Positions 33,262 to 41,295 of a DNA stretch of 43,970 bases are shown piece after piece; the stretch's first letter is position 1; every line of letters begins with the position of its first letter. The notes beneath the pieces were generated by a model, which was not told where the DNA came from, ran no database searches, and saw nothing but the letters and a program-made list of their open reading frames with translations. The DNA is taken from contig JAFLRX010000020.1 of assembly GCA_022511265.1 (NCBI GenBank), forward strand, positions 1 through 43,970, written 5' to 3'. A program made the translations under genes and the position numbers. This DNA comes from Eubacterium sp. (GTDB lineage Bacteria; Bacillota; Clostridia; Oscillospirales; Ruminococcaceae).

Positions 33262-33290
33262 TTGCATTTTGGGACGGGATGTGTTATACT
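33262..33290 (+). promoter_or_regulatory. Promoter of secG
   Basis: TTGCAT (33262-33267), a 17-bp spacer and TATACT (33285-33290) lie 55 bp before the gene, immediately after purD. Confidence 0.78.
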
Positions 33291-33345
33291 ATTAGCTGTG
33301 TGATTTTAAACGCAATAATGTGATATACATCTTAGGAGGAACAAA

Positions 33346-33801
33346 ATGGGAATATTAGAGATAATTAGTGCGATAGTATTGGTTATCGCTTGTGTATTTA
33401 TAGTGCTTGTGGTACTTATGCAGGACACCCAGCAGGGTATGTCTCAGACAATATCCGGCGGCAGCGCCGATAACTATTATCAGAGAAACTCCGGCAGATC
33501 CAACGAAGCAAAGCTCGCAAGACTTACCAAAGTTGCGGCTATCGTATTCTTCGTTGCGGCACTGGTGGTAAACCTGGTCGTTATGTACAGCGGAAACTTT
33601 GCAGGCAAGGATAACAACAGCAATACCAGCAGCACCAGCAGCAGCGCAACACCCGGAGATACTACTTCTACCGCTGACAGCAGCAATACTTCTTCCGGCA
33701 GTACATCTTCCGCTGACAGCAGTACATCTTCCGGCGACAACGCTTCTTCCGCTGACAGCAGCGCAAGCGCAGAAAGCTCTGATACAACAAGTCAGGAATA
33801 A
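33346..33801 (+). CDS. secG: SecG translocase subunit with long Ser/Thr-rich tail
   Basis: SecG is the small third subunit of the SecYEG channel. Residues 1-85 match it: a first helix (IISAIVLVIACVFIVLVVLMQ), the typical QDTQQGMSQTISGGSADNYY loop and a second helix (KVAAIVFFVAALVVNLVVMY). A normal SecG is about 75-80 residues; here about 60 extra residues follow, composed almost only of Ser, Thr, Asp, Ala, Gly and Asn with repeats such as STADSSNTSSG. The tail would face the outside if the second helix exits outward. The start is supported by TTAGGAGGA. Confidence 0.92.
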   Translation: MGILEIISAIVLVIACVFIVLVVLMQDTQQGMSQTISGGSADNYYQRNSGRSNEAKLARLTKVAAIVFFVAALVVNLVVMYSGNFAGKDNNSNTSSTSSSATPGDTTSTADSSNTSSGSTSSADSSTSSGDNASSADSSASAESSDTTSQE

Positions 33802-33839
33802 TCCCCTGCCGTGTATAGCGGTACTAATAAAAAGCTTTA

Positions 33840-33884
33840 GCCGTAGCAATTGTGATGAAAATCAAAATTGCTGCGGCGTTTTTG
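33840..33884 (+). terminator. Terminator after secG
   Basis: The 12-bp stem GCCGTAGCAATT/AATTGCTGCGGC (33840-33851 with 33866-33877) is followed by GTTTTTGTT. Confidence 0.85.
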
Positions 33885-34140
33885 TTAACAAAACTACTTG
33901 CGTTAATATATAAGTTTGATAAGATAAATCGGGATTTGAATTTTTCGAAATCTTAGACTGTTATCACCCATTATAGGCAATATTAAAATTCTCTAAAAGC
34001 CTTGAAAACAAGTGGTTTATCGTAGTTTACTCATTTTATCCCTTTATACGATTTCACACAAGTTTACCTTTGCTCTCACACCTTTAAGAGCAAAAACAAT
34101 TGAAGCCAAATTTACCTTATTTAGAGCTGGAGACGTGGAA
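33885..34140. other. AT-rich gap before the methyltransferase gene
   Basis: This 256-bp stretch holds no supported gene. It is clearly more AT-rich than the secG/purD region. GCCTTGAAAA occurs at 33999-34008 and again at 35015-35024, flanking the methyltransferase gene. No clear consensus promoter stands out. Confidence 0.5.
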
Positions 34141-34830
34141 ATGAAAGATATAATAATCCAATGGAATAATGCCGCATCAAAATATGTGGAAGATCAAGAG
34201 CATTCAGAATTTGTAGAAAGCAACAAAAGAGTAGTCAAAGCTAGATTTGAAAATTTTAATGGGGATAAAGTATTAGATCTTGGCTGCGGCTATGGGTTTT
34301 ATACGGATTATTTCAGAAGCATTGGGGCAAATGTAATAGGAATTGACGGTTCTGAAAAAATGATTGGAATAGCACGAGAACGATATCCTACCATTGAGTT
34401 TCTAGTTATGGATATTACAACACCGTTAGCCTTTGAAAACAATCAGTTTGATATTGTCTTCTCCAATCAAGTATTAATGGATATTGAAGATATTGATTTT
34501 GTGTTTTCGGAATGCAGAAGGATACTAAAAACTGGAGGAATATTATATTATTCAATTGTTCATCCTGCATTCTATGATTGTCATTGGCAGAAAGATGAAA
34601 ATGGATATAGGTATGCTAAAGTAATAGATAAGTATATTAAGCCCTACCAATTTACGAATGAGTTTTGGGGAGAAACAGAGCATTTTCATCGTCCGCTATC
34701 CTATTACTTAAACGTTGCAGCAAAAAACGGCTTTGCACTAAAACAAACTTGTGAACCAATATCATACGATGGAATAAGTAAAAATAGTGACTTGCCGTTG
34801 TTTTTCTTTGCTGAATACATAAAAGCATAG
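34141..34830 (+). CDS. Class I SAM-dependent methyltransferase, AT-rich
   Basis: A 229-residue methyltransferase. The frame is open from 34012, but the ATG at 34141 (MKDIIIQWNNAASKY) is preferred because the upstream part looks non-coding and a GGAG/GGAA stretch precedes this ATG. Motif I is VLDLGCGYGFYTDYF, followed by VIGIDGSEKM and a motif IV region FDIVFSNQVLMDIED. The sequence resembles small-molecule methyltransferases with a DxE-containing post-motif loop. Codon use (ATA, AGA, TTA) and base composition differ from the neighbouring pur genes, suggesting acquisition by transfer. The substrate is unknown. Confidence 0.87.
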   Translation: MKDIIIQWNNAASKYVEDQEHSEFVESNKRVVKARFENFNGDKVLDLGCGYGFYTDYFRSIGANVIGIDGSEKMIGIARERYPTIEFLVMDITTPLAFENNQFDIVFSNQVLMDIEDIDFVFSECRRILKTGGILYYSIVHPAFYDCHWQKDENGYRYAKVIDKYIKPYQFTNEFWGETEHFHRPLSYYLNVAAKNGFALKQTCEPISYDGISKNSDLPLFFFAEYIKA

Positions 34831-35082
34831 TAACTACAAAATATTTATACTTCAATCACTGGTTTGTGCGATGGGTGTATTTTGCTCTCAATATTGAGGC
34901 ATATTATCTGTCGAAAAAATAGTTTATCATACGGATGGAAAAGTTTCCATTATTTAGGCTCGTAAAGGTAAAACAAGTGAAAACACATAATCGAGCATAT
35001 TTAACCGACCAAACGCCTTGAAAATACAGAGCTTTTATAGAATATCTAAAATAAAACGTAATTAAGAGGAGAAGTATATTTA
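34831..35082. other. AT-rich gap between methyltransferase and kinase genes
   Basis: This 252-bp stretch shows no supported gene and no clear terminator. It contains the second GCCTTGAAAA (35015-35024). Composition is AT-rich like the two genes it separates. Confidence 0.5.
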
Positions 35083-35670
35083 ATGGATTTTATATTTATA
35101 ATCGGGCCAAGTGCCGTTGGTAAAACTACGTTGGCAAAAGAATTGTATAAGCATTATAATGGTGTGTACCTTGAACAAAATATGGTTCCTGAATTTATTA
35201 TCCCCGACGATGTTGAAGATGTAGGCGTATATGAGGAACAGTTGTGTTGGGAAAATGTATTGCTGCAATTGAAGTTTTTCTATGACAAGGGCTGTAGAAA
35301 CATCGTTTCCCTTGATTATGATGATTATAGGGCAAGAGAGTTTCCCAAAATATTTAAGGGATATAACTTCATAATTTTAAGATTAGTATCCAGTGATACT
35401 GAGCAAATAAGGCGGCAAATGATTCATCGCCACAATAATGAGGGTGGACTGTACGCTTTGGAACAAATTGAACGAAGTAATCAAGTGATTATGAACAGAA
35501 ATCTGCTTCCAAACGAAGTAAAAGTTGATGTTGCCGGTAAAAGCAAAGAAGAAGTGCTTAAAAGTGTTATTGATATTATTGACAATTATAGTCCGTTATT
35601 AGATTATGATTATCAATTAGATGATGAGCATAATTATCTGTCATGGGTACAAAGCCGTAACTTAAATTGA
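35083..35670 (+). CDS. P-loop kinase-like protein, AT-rich
   Basis: A 195-residue protein starting with a beta strand and Walker A motif: FIFIIGPSAVGKTTLAKEL (residues 3-21). A Walker B-like strand, NIVSLDYDDY, is near residue 92, and RRQMIHRHNNEGG supplies a possible Arg lid. It belongs to the broad AAA_33/adenylate-kinase-like group that phosphorylates small molecules; the substrate is not identifiable. Codon use is AT-rich like the methyltransferase upstream, and both may have entered together. The ribosome binding site AGAGGAGAA supports the start. Confidence 0.83.
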   Translation: MDFIFIIGPSAVGKTTLAKELYKHYNGVYLEQNMVPEFIIPDDVEDVGVYEEQLCWENVLLQLKFFYDKGCRNIVSLDYDDYRAREFPKIFKGYNFIILRLVSSDTEQIRRQMIHRHNNEGGLYALEQIERSNQVIMNRNLLPNEVKVDVAGKSKEEVLKSVIDIIDNYSPLLDYDYQLDDEHNYLSWVQSRNLN

Positions 35671-35704
35671 CCGACAACAAATTATTATTTATAAGAGCAA
35701 TTAT

Positions 35705-35745
35705 AAAAGACAGCGGGTATCCTAGAATACCCGCTGTCTTTTGTT
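35705..35745. terminator. Bidirectional terminator between the kinase-like gene and the hybrid histidine kinase
   Basis: A perfect 16-bp stem (35705-35720 with 35727-35742, AAAAGACAGCGGGTAT and its complement) with loop CCTAGA lies between convergent genes, with T-tracts available on both strands. Confidence 0.92.
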
Positions 35746-35752
35746 TTTAAGA

Positions 35753-38680
35753 TTATTTCAACCACTTTTTAAGCGCCTCGGACAGCTTTGCTATCTCGAC
35801 AGGCTTTGCGACATGGTCGTTCATACCCGATTCATGAGCGTGCTGTATATCGTCTGAGAACGCGTCTGCGCTCATTGCCACTATCGGTATCTCTTTAAGA
35901 TCCTGCCTGTCTAAGGCGCGTATCGCCTCGGCAGCCTGATAGCCGTTAAGACGCGGCATCTGTATATCCATAAAGATAAGATCGTAATAATGCGGGGGCT
36001 TCTGTGATACTATATCAACTGCCTCCTGACCGTCTACCGCCATCTCGACCTCAACTCCGATAGCCTCCAGTAATTCCTTGGCTATCTCGCGGTTAAGCTC
36101 GTTATCCTCGGTGAGCAGTATACGTTTACCGGTGTACTGATTTTCACGGAACGTGTCTATCTCCGATGCGTCGCTCTTTTCCGCCGCGCCTGCCAATGAT
36201 TTAAGCACATATACAAGTCTTGAACGGAACAGCGGCTTTGCGATAAACGCGTTTACTCCGACGCTGCGCGCCTCTTGCTCTATCTCAGACCAGTCATAAG
36301 CGGAAAGGATTATTATCGGCACACCCTCCCCTACTATCGACCTTATCTCCTTGGCGGCCTGGATACCGTTCTTATCCGGCATTTTCCAGTCGAGCACTAT
36401 TGCGAAAAAGTCTTTGTTCTGCTGATGATGCTCTGTTGCCTCTCTTACAGCGTCAGTTCCGCTCAACACGCCTGTTGCCTGCATGCCGATACTGTCAAGG
36501 ATATCACAGGTGTTTTCCACGGCATCCTTATCATCGTCGGCAACCAACACCCGAAGATCCACAAGGTCGCGGGTATCGGTGATGTCAATATCCTGTATTT
36601 TAAGGAAAACCTTAACAGTGAACTCAGTACCCTCGCCTATCTTGCTCTTGACGGTAATATCACCGTTCATCATACGGGCTATGTTACGCGCTATCGGCAT
36701 ACCCAAGCCGGTACCCTCTATCTTCGCGCTTTCAGACGCCTTTGAACGGGTAAACGGCTCGAACACCTTTTCAAGGAAGGATTCTTCCATACCTATTCCG
36801 GTATCGCCGAACACGAACTCATAGCAGCCCATGCCTTTATCATCTGAGTTTATCTCGCGGATAGAAAGGGATATTGTCCCGCCCTCGGGGGTGAACTTGA
36901 CGGCGTTGCCCATAAGATTGACAAATACCTGCCGCAGGCGCAGCGTATCACCGATAACATCCTCATGCTCTATCTTTGATATGCTCATGTTAAGCTGCTG
37001 ATTTTTCGCCTTTATCTGCGGATGCATGATAGTAAGCAGGCTGTCGGTCATCTCCGACAGGTTGAACGGCTCTTCGGAAAGGGTGAGATTGCCGCTTTCT
37101 ATCTTGGACATATCCAGCACATCGTTGATAAGCGCAAGCAGATGACGGCTGGAGGTGGTTATCTTGTTAAGACAGTCAAGCAGACGCTCTTTCTCGTCTA
37201 TATGCATAGCCGCGACGGTGGTCATACCCATTATCGCGTTCATCGGGGTACGGATATCGTGGGACATTCTGGAAAGGAATTCACTCTTCGCTTTGTTCGC
37301 CGCCTCGGCCGCTTCAAATGCGCTCTTGAGAGCTTCTCTGGTCTGCCGCTCTTTCAGCTTCAGTGCTGTGATATCCTGAATGGCATACAGTATTGACACC
37401 ACTTTTCCGTTTTCACGCTTCAGCGGTATAATAGAGGCGTTTTCCCATCTTTCCTCTCCGCGCCTTATGTGATACTCATACTGCAAATATTCCACACTGG
37501 GAGTAAGACGTTCCTGTATCCTCTTTATGCTGACGGTCTCACTCATCGGCTCTTCATCGTCCTCGTCAACATACTTTTCGTCCATGTAGTGGATAAGCTC
37601 GCTGTATACGCCGTTTTGGGGCATACCGTCATTTTTCTCTATATACTCGTATGTATCATTTTTCAAATCCGCGATCATAAAGCGTACAAATAACCTTGTC
37701 GAGCTTCTGACGATATTCTTTATGTCCTGATTTTCATTTATCAGCCGCTTGGTCTGTCTGCGCTTTTGTATCAGCAGAAAAGCGATATACGCCGCAAAAA
37801 CACAAATTATAGATATTACAAGCACTATTCCCGCGCGCTCTGATACATTAAGCATCTCCTTGGTTACCGACGACGGAAAAGCCTGATACAGCATCCATTC
37901 GTTAAACTCTATGTTCGCCGCGTAGGCACTGCTTTCGCCGTTGTATCCCTCGTAGAAAAATCCGTATGAGATATTATCGGCAAATGACTGTGTTAACTCA
38001 GTCATATACTTATCATCCACTTTATCGGTTTCGGACAGGTAATCAAGAATATTATCGGGTGCATCATCGTCACCGATGGAAACCAGCACCGCGCCGTCGC
38101 GGTCGCAAAGATACGTCTTTGCCTGTGTGTTAAAGAAAGAGGCGTCTGTTTGTTTCTGCATGCTTTCAGCCGTATATACGCCTATCAACACGCCGATTAT
38201 CTTATTTTCAAAATAAATAGGAGCGTAAAAATTTATGCATGCCTCACCTGTCATTCTTGACTCGTCTATATAGCAAAGTCCCTTTTCACCTTGCATGCCG
38301 CTAATAAAATATTCGCGGTCGGAAAGGTCTATCAAATCGTCATTAATGTTACAAGCCATACCGTTCTCATCAATAAAACGCATATAATCAAATAATGCGT
38401 TGGTGGTCATATTATCAAGGACTTCTTGGTCAACTTTAGGCTCGGTCAGAGTGTTGCCGTACAGCTGGGCAAGATTGACTATACTGCCCTCTGCAGTCCT
38501 CAGTATATCGCTGATGCGGCTGGCAGTCTGCTCTGCGGCATCACCAATGTAACTTAAATTCTGATCAAGCACACGGTCGCTGTTCATCTTTATAAACACA
38601 GCAAGCGCCCCGACAACAAAGGCAATCAGCAATATTATAAAAGTTATTTGGCTGAATATGGTTTTCCCGGCGATTTTCAT
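35753..38680 (-). CDS. Hybrid sensor histidine kinase with two receiver domains
   Basis: A 975-residue kinase. Order: membrane helix (about 8-30), a periplasmic/extracellular sensor of about 250 residues resembling dCACHE (with the AYAANIEFNEW-type second lobe), a second helix (about 285-307), a PAS-like region (about 330-445), HisKA with His near residue 474 in RMSHDIRTPMNAIMG, HATPase (N-box LMGNAVKFTPEGG; FGDTGIGM; GTGLGMPIA), receiver 1 with Asp near 763 (LDWKMPD), and receiver 2 with Asp near 904 (MDIQMPR). There is no C-terminal HPt. Its own promoter is at 38714-38743. The separate HPt protein at 13912 could complete the relay. Confidence 0.95.
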   Translation of the reverse strand: MKIAGKTIFSQITFIILLIAFVVGALAVFIKMNSDRVLDQNLSYIGDAAEQTASRISDILRTAEGSIVNLAQLYGNTLTEPKVDQEVLDNMTTNALFDYMRFIDENGMACNINDDLIDLSDREYFISGMQGEKGLCYIDESRMTGEACINFYAPIYFENKIIGVLIGVYTAESMQKQTDASFFNTQAKTYLCDRDGAVLVSIGDDDAPDNILDYLSETDKVDDKYMTELTQSFADNISYGFFYEGYNGESSAYAANIEFNEWMLYQAFPSSVTKEMLNVSERAGIVLVISIICVFAAYIAFLLIQKRRQTKRLINENQDIKNIVRSSTRLFVRFMIADLKNDTYEYIEKNDGMPQNGVYSELIHYMDEKYVDEDDEEPMSETVSIKRIQERLTPSVEYLQYEYHIRRGEERWENASIIPLKRENGKVVSILYAIQDITALKLKERQTREALKSAFEAAEAANKAKSEFLSRMSHDIRTPMNAIMGMTTVAAMHIDEKERLLDCLNKITTSSRHLLALINDVLDMSKIESGNLTLSEEPFNLSEMTDSLLTIMHPQIKAKNQQLNMSISKIEHEDVIGDTLRLRQVFVNLMGNAVKFTPEGGTISLSIREINSDDKGMGCYEFVFGDTGIGMEESFLEKVFEPFTRSKASESAKIEGTGLGMPIARNIARMMNGDITVKSKIGEGTEFTVKVFLKIQDIDITDTRDLVDLRVLVADDDKDAVENTCDILDSIGMQATGVLSGTDAVREATEHHQQNKDFFAIVLDWKMPDKNGIQAAKEIRSIVGEGVPIIILSAYDWSEIEQEARSVGVNAFIAKPLFRSRLVYVLKSLAGAAEKSDASEIDTFRENQYTGKRILLTEDNELNREIAKELLEAIGVEVEMAVDGQEAVDIVSQKPPHYYDLIFMDIQMPRLNGYQAAEAIRALDRQDLKEIPIVAMSADAFSDDIQHAHESGMNDHVAKPVEIAKLSEALKKWLK

Positions 38681-38713
38681 ATCAAAACACCTCTCATGAT
38701 ACTATATATAGAT

Positions 38714-38743
38714 ATTATAGCAAATTGAGATGTGGTTTGTCAA
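38714..38743 (-). promoter_or_regulatory. Promoter of the hybrid kinase gene
   Basis: The minus strand has TTGACA (38738-38743), an 18-bp spacer and TATAAT (38714-38719), about 35 bp before the start. It is divergent from the structured-RNA promoter 42 bp away. Confidence 0.88.
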
Positions 38744-38784
38744 GAAACTTGTTTTAAGGTGTGATTTTATGCGTGATTTTATGT

Positions 38785-38813
38785 TTGACACACCTTGGAA
38801 AATATGCTATAAT
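38785..38813 (+). promoter_or_regulatory. Perfect consensus promoter of the structured RNA
   Basis: TTGACA (38785-38790), a 17-bp spacer and TATAAT (38808-38813). The expected start, 7 bases past the -10 box, is G38820, which is exactly the first base of the RNA closing helix. Confidence 0.92.
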
Positions 38814-38819
38814 TAGAAT

Positions 38820-38985
38820 GCGACGCAACTTAAAAATTACCAAAATTAGGTGTACACTTTTGCCTATAGGTAAAAGTGCATGCTCTTTTTCGTGTACCCT
38901 TTTTGGTAAAACGAGTTGCGTCGCAGCAATCGGGGCTTTGCATTTTTCGGTGCGTAGCTTCGGCTGCGCACTTTTTTATTTTTGC
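38820..38985 (+). ncRNA. Structured RNA of unknown class (candidate ncRNA or riboswitch-like leader)
   Basis: The transcript would fold into a long rod. P1 pairs GCGACGCAACT (38820-38830) with 38914-38924, perfect over 11 bp. P2 pairs TTACCAAAA (38837-38845) with TTTTGGTAA (38901-38909). Inside, GGTGTACAC (38849-38857) can pair with GTGTACC (about 38892-38898), in competition with a hairpin CACTTTTGCC/GGTAAAAGTG (38855-38864 with 38869-38878, loop TATA). A linker with GCAA/TTGC pairing leads to a strong terminator (38950-38977). CGCAGC at the P1 end can also pair with GCTGCG in the terminator, so switching is possible. It matches no family I can name. The lipoprotein gene begins at 39038. Confidence 0.75.
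38950..38977 (+). terminator. Terminator of the structured RNA
   Basis: The stem GTGCGTAGC/GCTGCGCAC (38950-38958 with 38963-38971) with a TTCG tetraloop is followed by T6 and more T-rich sequence: a very strong intrinsic terminator. Confidence 0.93.
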
Positions 38986-39037
38986 GTAAAACCATATCAA
39001 AAAAATCACTTAGAACAACGCATGGAGGATAATTACA

Positions 39038-40291
39038 ATGAAAAAAATAATATCGACAATTATTTTGACCGCAATTTTCTTAACTTGCGCCGCTTGCTCA
39101 AACAATGAGATTGCTGGCAACGAAACGAGCAGCACGACATCTTCTTTTATTGGAGAGCAAAGCACTGCTGATAACAGTATCACTCATTCAAGTGATGGCA
39201 GTAGTAGCGAGGAATTTGATTCGTCAAGCAATTTTGAAAGTCAGGACAACGTTACTTCGATAAGTTATGATGAAACGACAGTGCCAACAGTCCCGACAGA
39301 TCTAAAGCCATCAGAAGGATTTGAGTTTGAGAGCAACGGGGATGGCACTTGTACTCTGGTCAAAATCGGCACCTGCAGCGACAAGGATATTGTTATTCCC
39401 GAAAAAAGCCCAGCAGGAGATACAGTTACTCTAATCGGAGAATACGCCCTGATGAGCCTCAAAGCAGACAGCGTGACACTTTTTAACTACAACTACAAGA
39501 TTGACGAACGGGCTTTTCAATTTGGTAAATTTGAAACGCTTAACGTAATCGGAGGAAATCCGGAAATAGGCGACAGCGCTTTTTCTTCTTGTGAGGACAT
39601 TGAAACTATAACGTTTCAGAACTGTAATATTGAAATAGGAGAGTATTCATTTATGAGCTGTGGCGATGACGCGGTGTTAAAATTCGTGGATTGCACAGGA
39701 TATATTGATGAACACGCTTTCCAATTCAGCGACTTTGAAAGCATTTCATTCGACACTTGCGACCTTGAACTTGATGATAATTCCTTTGCGCACTGTGAAA
39801 ATGTAAAATTATTGACTATTTCGAAAAGTACTATCAGCGTGGGGGAATATACATTTATGAATCTCGGCAAAAACGCCGATATTGAAATCGTAAATTCGGA
39901 TATGGAATTTGACGATCGCGCTTTTCCGTATTCTTCCCTTAATTCGCTTAAAATAAGCGGAGGAACGCTTGAAATGGGTGACAGTGTATTCTCAAATTGC
40001 GAAGATTTAACTGAAGTAACCATTGACTGTGATAATATCTCCATTGGCGAGTACGCATTTATGAGTTGTGAAGATTTGACTAGTGTTTCAATTTGTGATA
40101 ACGAAAACTCGGACAACAATATCGAAATTGATGACCGCGCTTTTCAGTTCTGCAAACTGCTTACTGATGTCAAAATAGGCAGTGGCAACGTAAAGATCGG
40201 ATCATATGTGTTTAGCAACTGCGCTGATAATTTAGCTATAACCATTGCAGGAAATAGTTACACGGCAGACTCTATAATAAAAGGCCTTTGA
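39038..40291 (+). CDS. BspA-type leucine-rich-repeat lipoprotein
   Basis: A 417-residue surface lipoprotein: signal peptide with lipobox LTCAAC (Cys20), a Ser/Thr/Asp-rich stalk (about 24-85), then a repeat domain (about 90-417) of the Treponema/BspA-type LRR_5 class. Repeats carry the pattern I-x-[ED]-x-[AS]-F. They are organised as four triplets with a period of about 68 residues, each triplet beginning GEY-x-(F/L)-M (residues 134, 201, 269, 337). BspA-type proteins often bind host or microbial surfaces. The ribosome binding site GGAGGATAA fits the start. It lies just downstream of the structured RNA. Confidence 0.9.
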   Translation: MKKIISTIILTAIFLTCAACSNNEIAGNETSSTTSSFIGEQSTADNSITHSSDGSSSEEFDSSSNFESQDNVTSISYDETTVPTVPTDLKPSEGFEFESNGDGTCTLVKIGTCSDKDIVIPEKSPAGDTVTLIGEYALMSLKADSVTLFNYNYKIDERAFQFGKFETLNVIGGNPEIGDSAFSSCEDIETITFQNCNIEIGEYSFMSCGDDAVLKFVDCTGYIDEHAFQFSDFESISFDTCDLELDDNSFAHCENVKLLTISKSTISVGEYTFMNLGKNADIEIVNSDMEFDDRAFPYSSLNSLKISGGTLEMGDSVFSNCEDLTEVTIDCDNISIGEYAFMSCEDLTSVSICDNENSDNNIEIDDRAFQFCKLLTDVKIGSGNVKIGSYVFSNCADNLAITIAGNSYTADSIIKGL

Positions 40292-40349
40292 TTATATACT
40301 CGCAATCCAAATTAAAATGTCACAGGAAAAAGAAAAAATAAAATAAAAA

Positions 40350-40373
40350 GCGCCCCGTATCATTACGAGGCAC
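40350..40373 (-). terminator. Terminator of the epimerase gene or operon
   Basis: The stem GCGCCCCGTA/TACGAGGCAC (40350-40359 with 40364-40373, some G-U on the minus strand) is followed on the minus strand by TTTTTATTTT. The epimerase stop codon is inside the hairpin. Confidence 0.8.
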
Positions 40374-41271
40374 CCGATAAATTCTTTTCGATATAATCAA
40401 TAAGCGGTTTCACCCGTACAAGTCCGCGGTTTTCCTTATACCAGTCCCACGACTCACGCAGTCCCGCGGCAAGAGGCTTGGTATGCGGCATAAGCTTATT
40501 TTGCTCTGTCACGTCCAGCGTATATTCGTAACCAAGAAACGGGAAATACTCTCTTTGATTAATGTCAGCATATACGTTTTTGAACAGCGGTTTTTTGCCA
40601 AATACAGCGTAGCATTGCGTTACCCAATCAGATATGGTTATCGGGTCTGTATTTCCAACATTGTAAATATGTCGCTCTGGTTGTTTTTCAAGTAGTATTT
40701 CCGTAAAGCGGCATAAATCCTCGATATCGAAAAATTGCAGCTTCATACTGCCGTCCCTCGGCAGATAAAAAGGCATATCAAGCTCTGCGCAATCAAACAC
40801 GAAAGCCTCACGGTAGAGGTTATTCATTTTCCCGTACAAATACGGCGGACGAATAATATAAGCGTCAGGCACACGATTTATAAGCAACTGCTCTGCGGCT
40901 ATTTTATTAGTTCCGTAGTCTCCCCAGTAAGAGTTTGCGCCGCAGGTCTGCTGTTCATTAAACGGCTGCGGTAAAGTCTCGGGATATACCGCGCTGGAGC
41001 TTATCATTACAAAGCGGTCATATTCACCGAGCGCATTTAACAGGCAGTCAATATCATGCTCATTGTATGCGACAGCGTCTATCACCGCGTCAAAATGCAT
41101 CCCGCGCAGCTTTTCGCCTAGATCATAACGGTCGGCAATTATCGGTAAAACACCGTCCGGCTGCGGTCTGCTGCCACGATTTAAAACATATACATTATGC
41201 CCGCCGTTTACAAAATATTCTGTAATGCTGCGGCTGACAAACACCGTGCCGCCTGTCACTAAGATATTCAT
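40363..41271 (-). CDS. NAD-dependent epimerase/dehydratase family protein
   Basis: A 302-residue short-chain dehydrogenase of the extended type. The nucleotide loop reads VTGGTVFVSRSI, where the usual GxxGxxG has lost its later glycines, a variant seen in CSP41-like members of the family. The catalytic Ser/Tyr/Lys set is visible as MISSSAVYPET and YGTNKIAAE. Sugar-nucleotide modification is the usual role; the substrate is not determinable. It follows the lipase-like gene by 24 bp on the same strand, so the two are probably co-transcribed. Confidence 0.88.
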   Translation of the reverse strand: MNILVTGGTVFVSRSITEYFVNGGHNVYVLNRGSRPQPDGVLPIIADRYDLGEKLRGMHFDAVIDAVAYNEHDIDCLLNALGEYDRFVMISSSAVYPETLPQPFNEQQTCGANSYWGDYGTNKIAAEQLLINRVPDAYIIRPPYLYGKMNNLYREAFVFDCAELDMPFYLPRDGSMKLQFFDIEDLCRFTEILLEKQPERHIYNVGNTDPITISDWVTQCYAVFGKKPLFKNVYADINQREYFPFLGYEYTLDVTEQNKLMPHTKPLAAGLRESWDWYKENRGLVRVKPLIDYIEKNLSGAS

Positions 41272-41295
41272 ATGCCTACCCTTCCTGAATATATC

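Noticed and set aside
33599-33913. 104-codon frame inside secG
   Set aside because: It is an out-of-frame shadow of the repetitive Ser-rich tail and runs into the terminator.
34012-34140. N-terminal 43-residue extension of the methyltransferase
   Set aside because: No ribosome binding site at 34012; the extension does not resemble methyltransferases, and the ATG at 34141 begins the family-like sequence.
35753-38680. Open frames on the strand opposite the hybrid kinase
   Set aside because: They are short, lack ribosome binding sites and mirror the kinase codons.
38820-38985. Retron msr-msd RNA
   Set aside because: Complementary ends fit superficially, but no reverse transcriptase gene is near and the downstream gene is a leucine-rich-repeat lipoprotein.
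38820-38985. 6S RNA
   Set aside because: The rod shape is similar, but it is too short between the closing strands (about 105 nt) and lacks a large central bubble. Not excluded by a covariance search.
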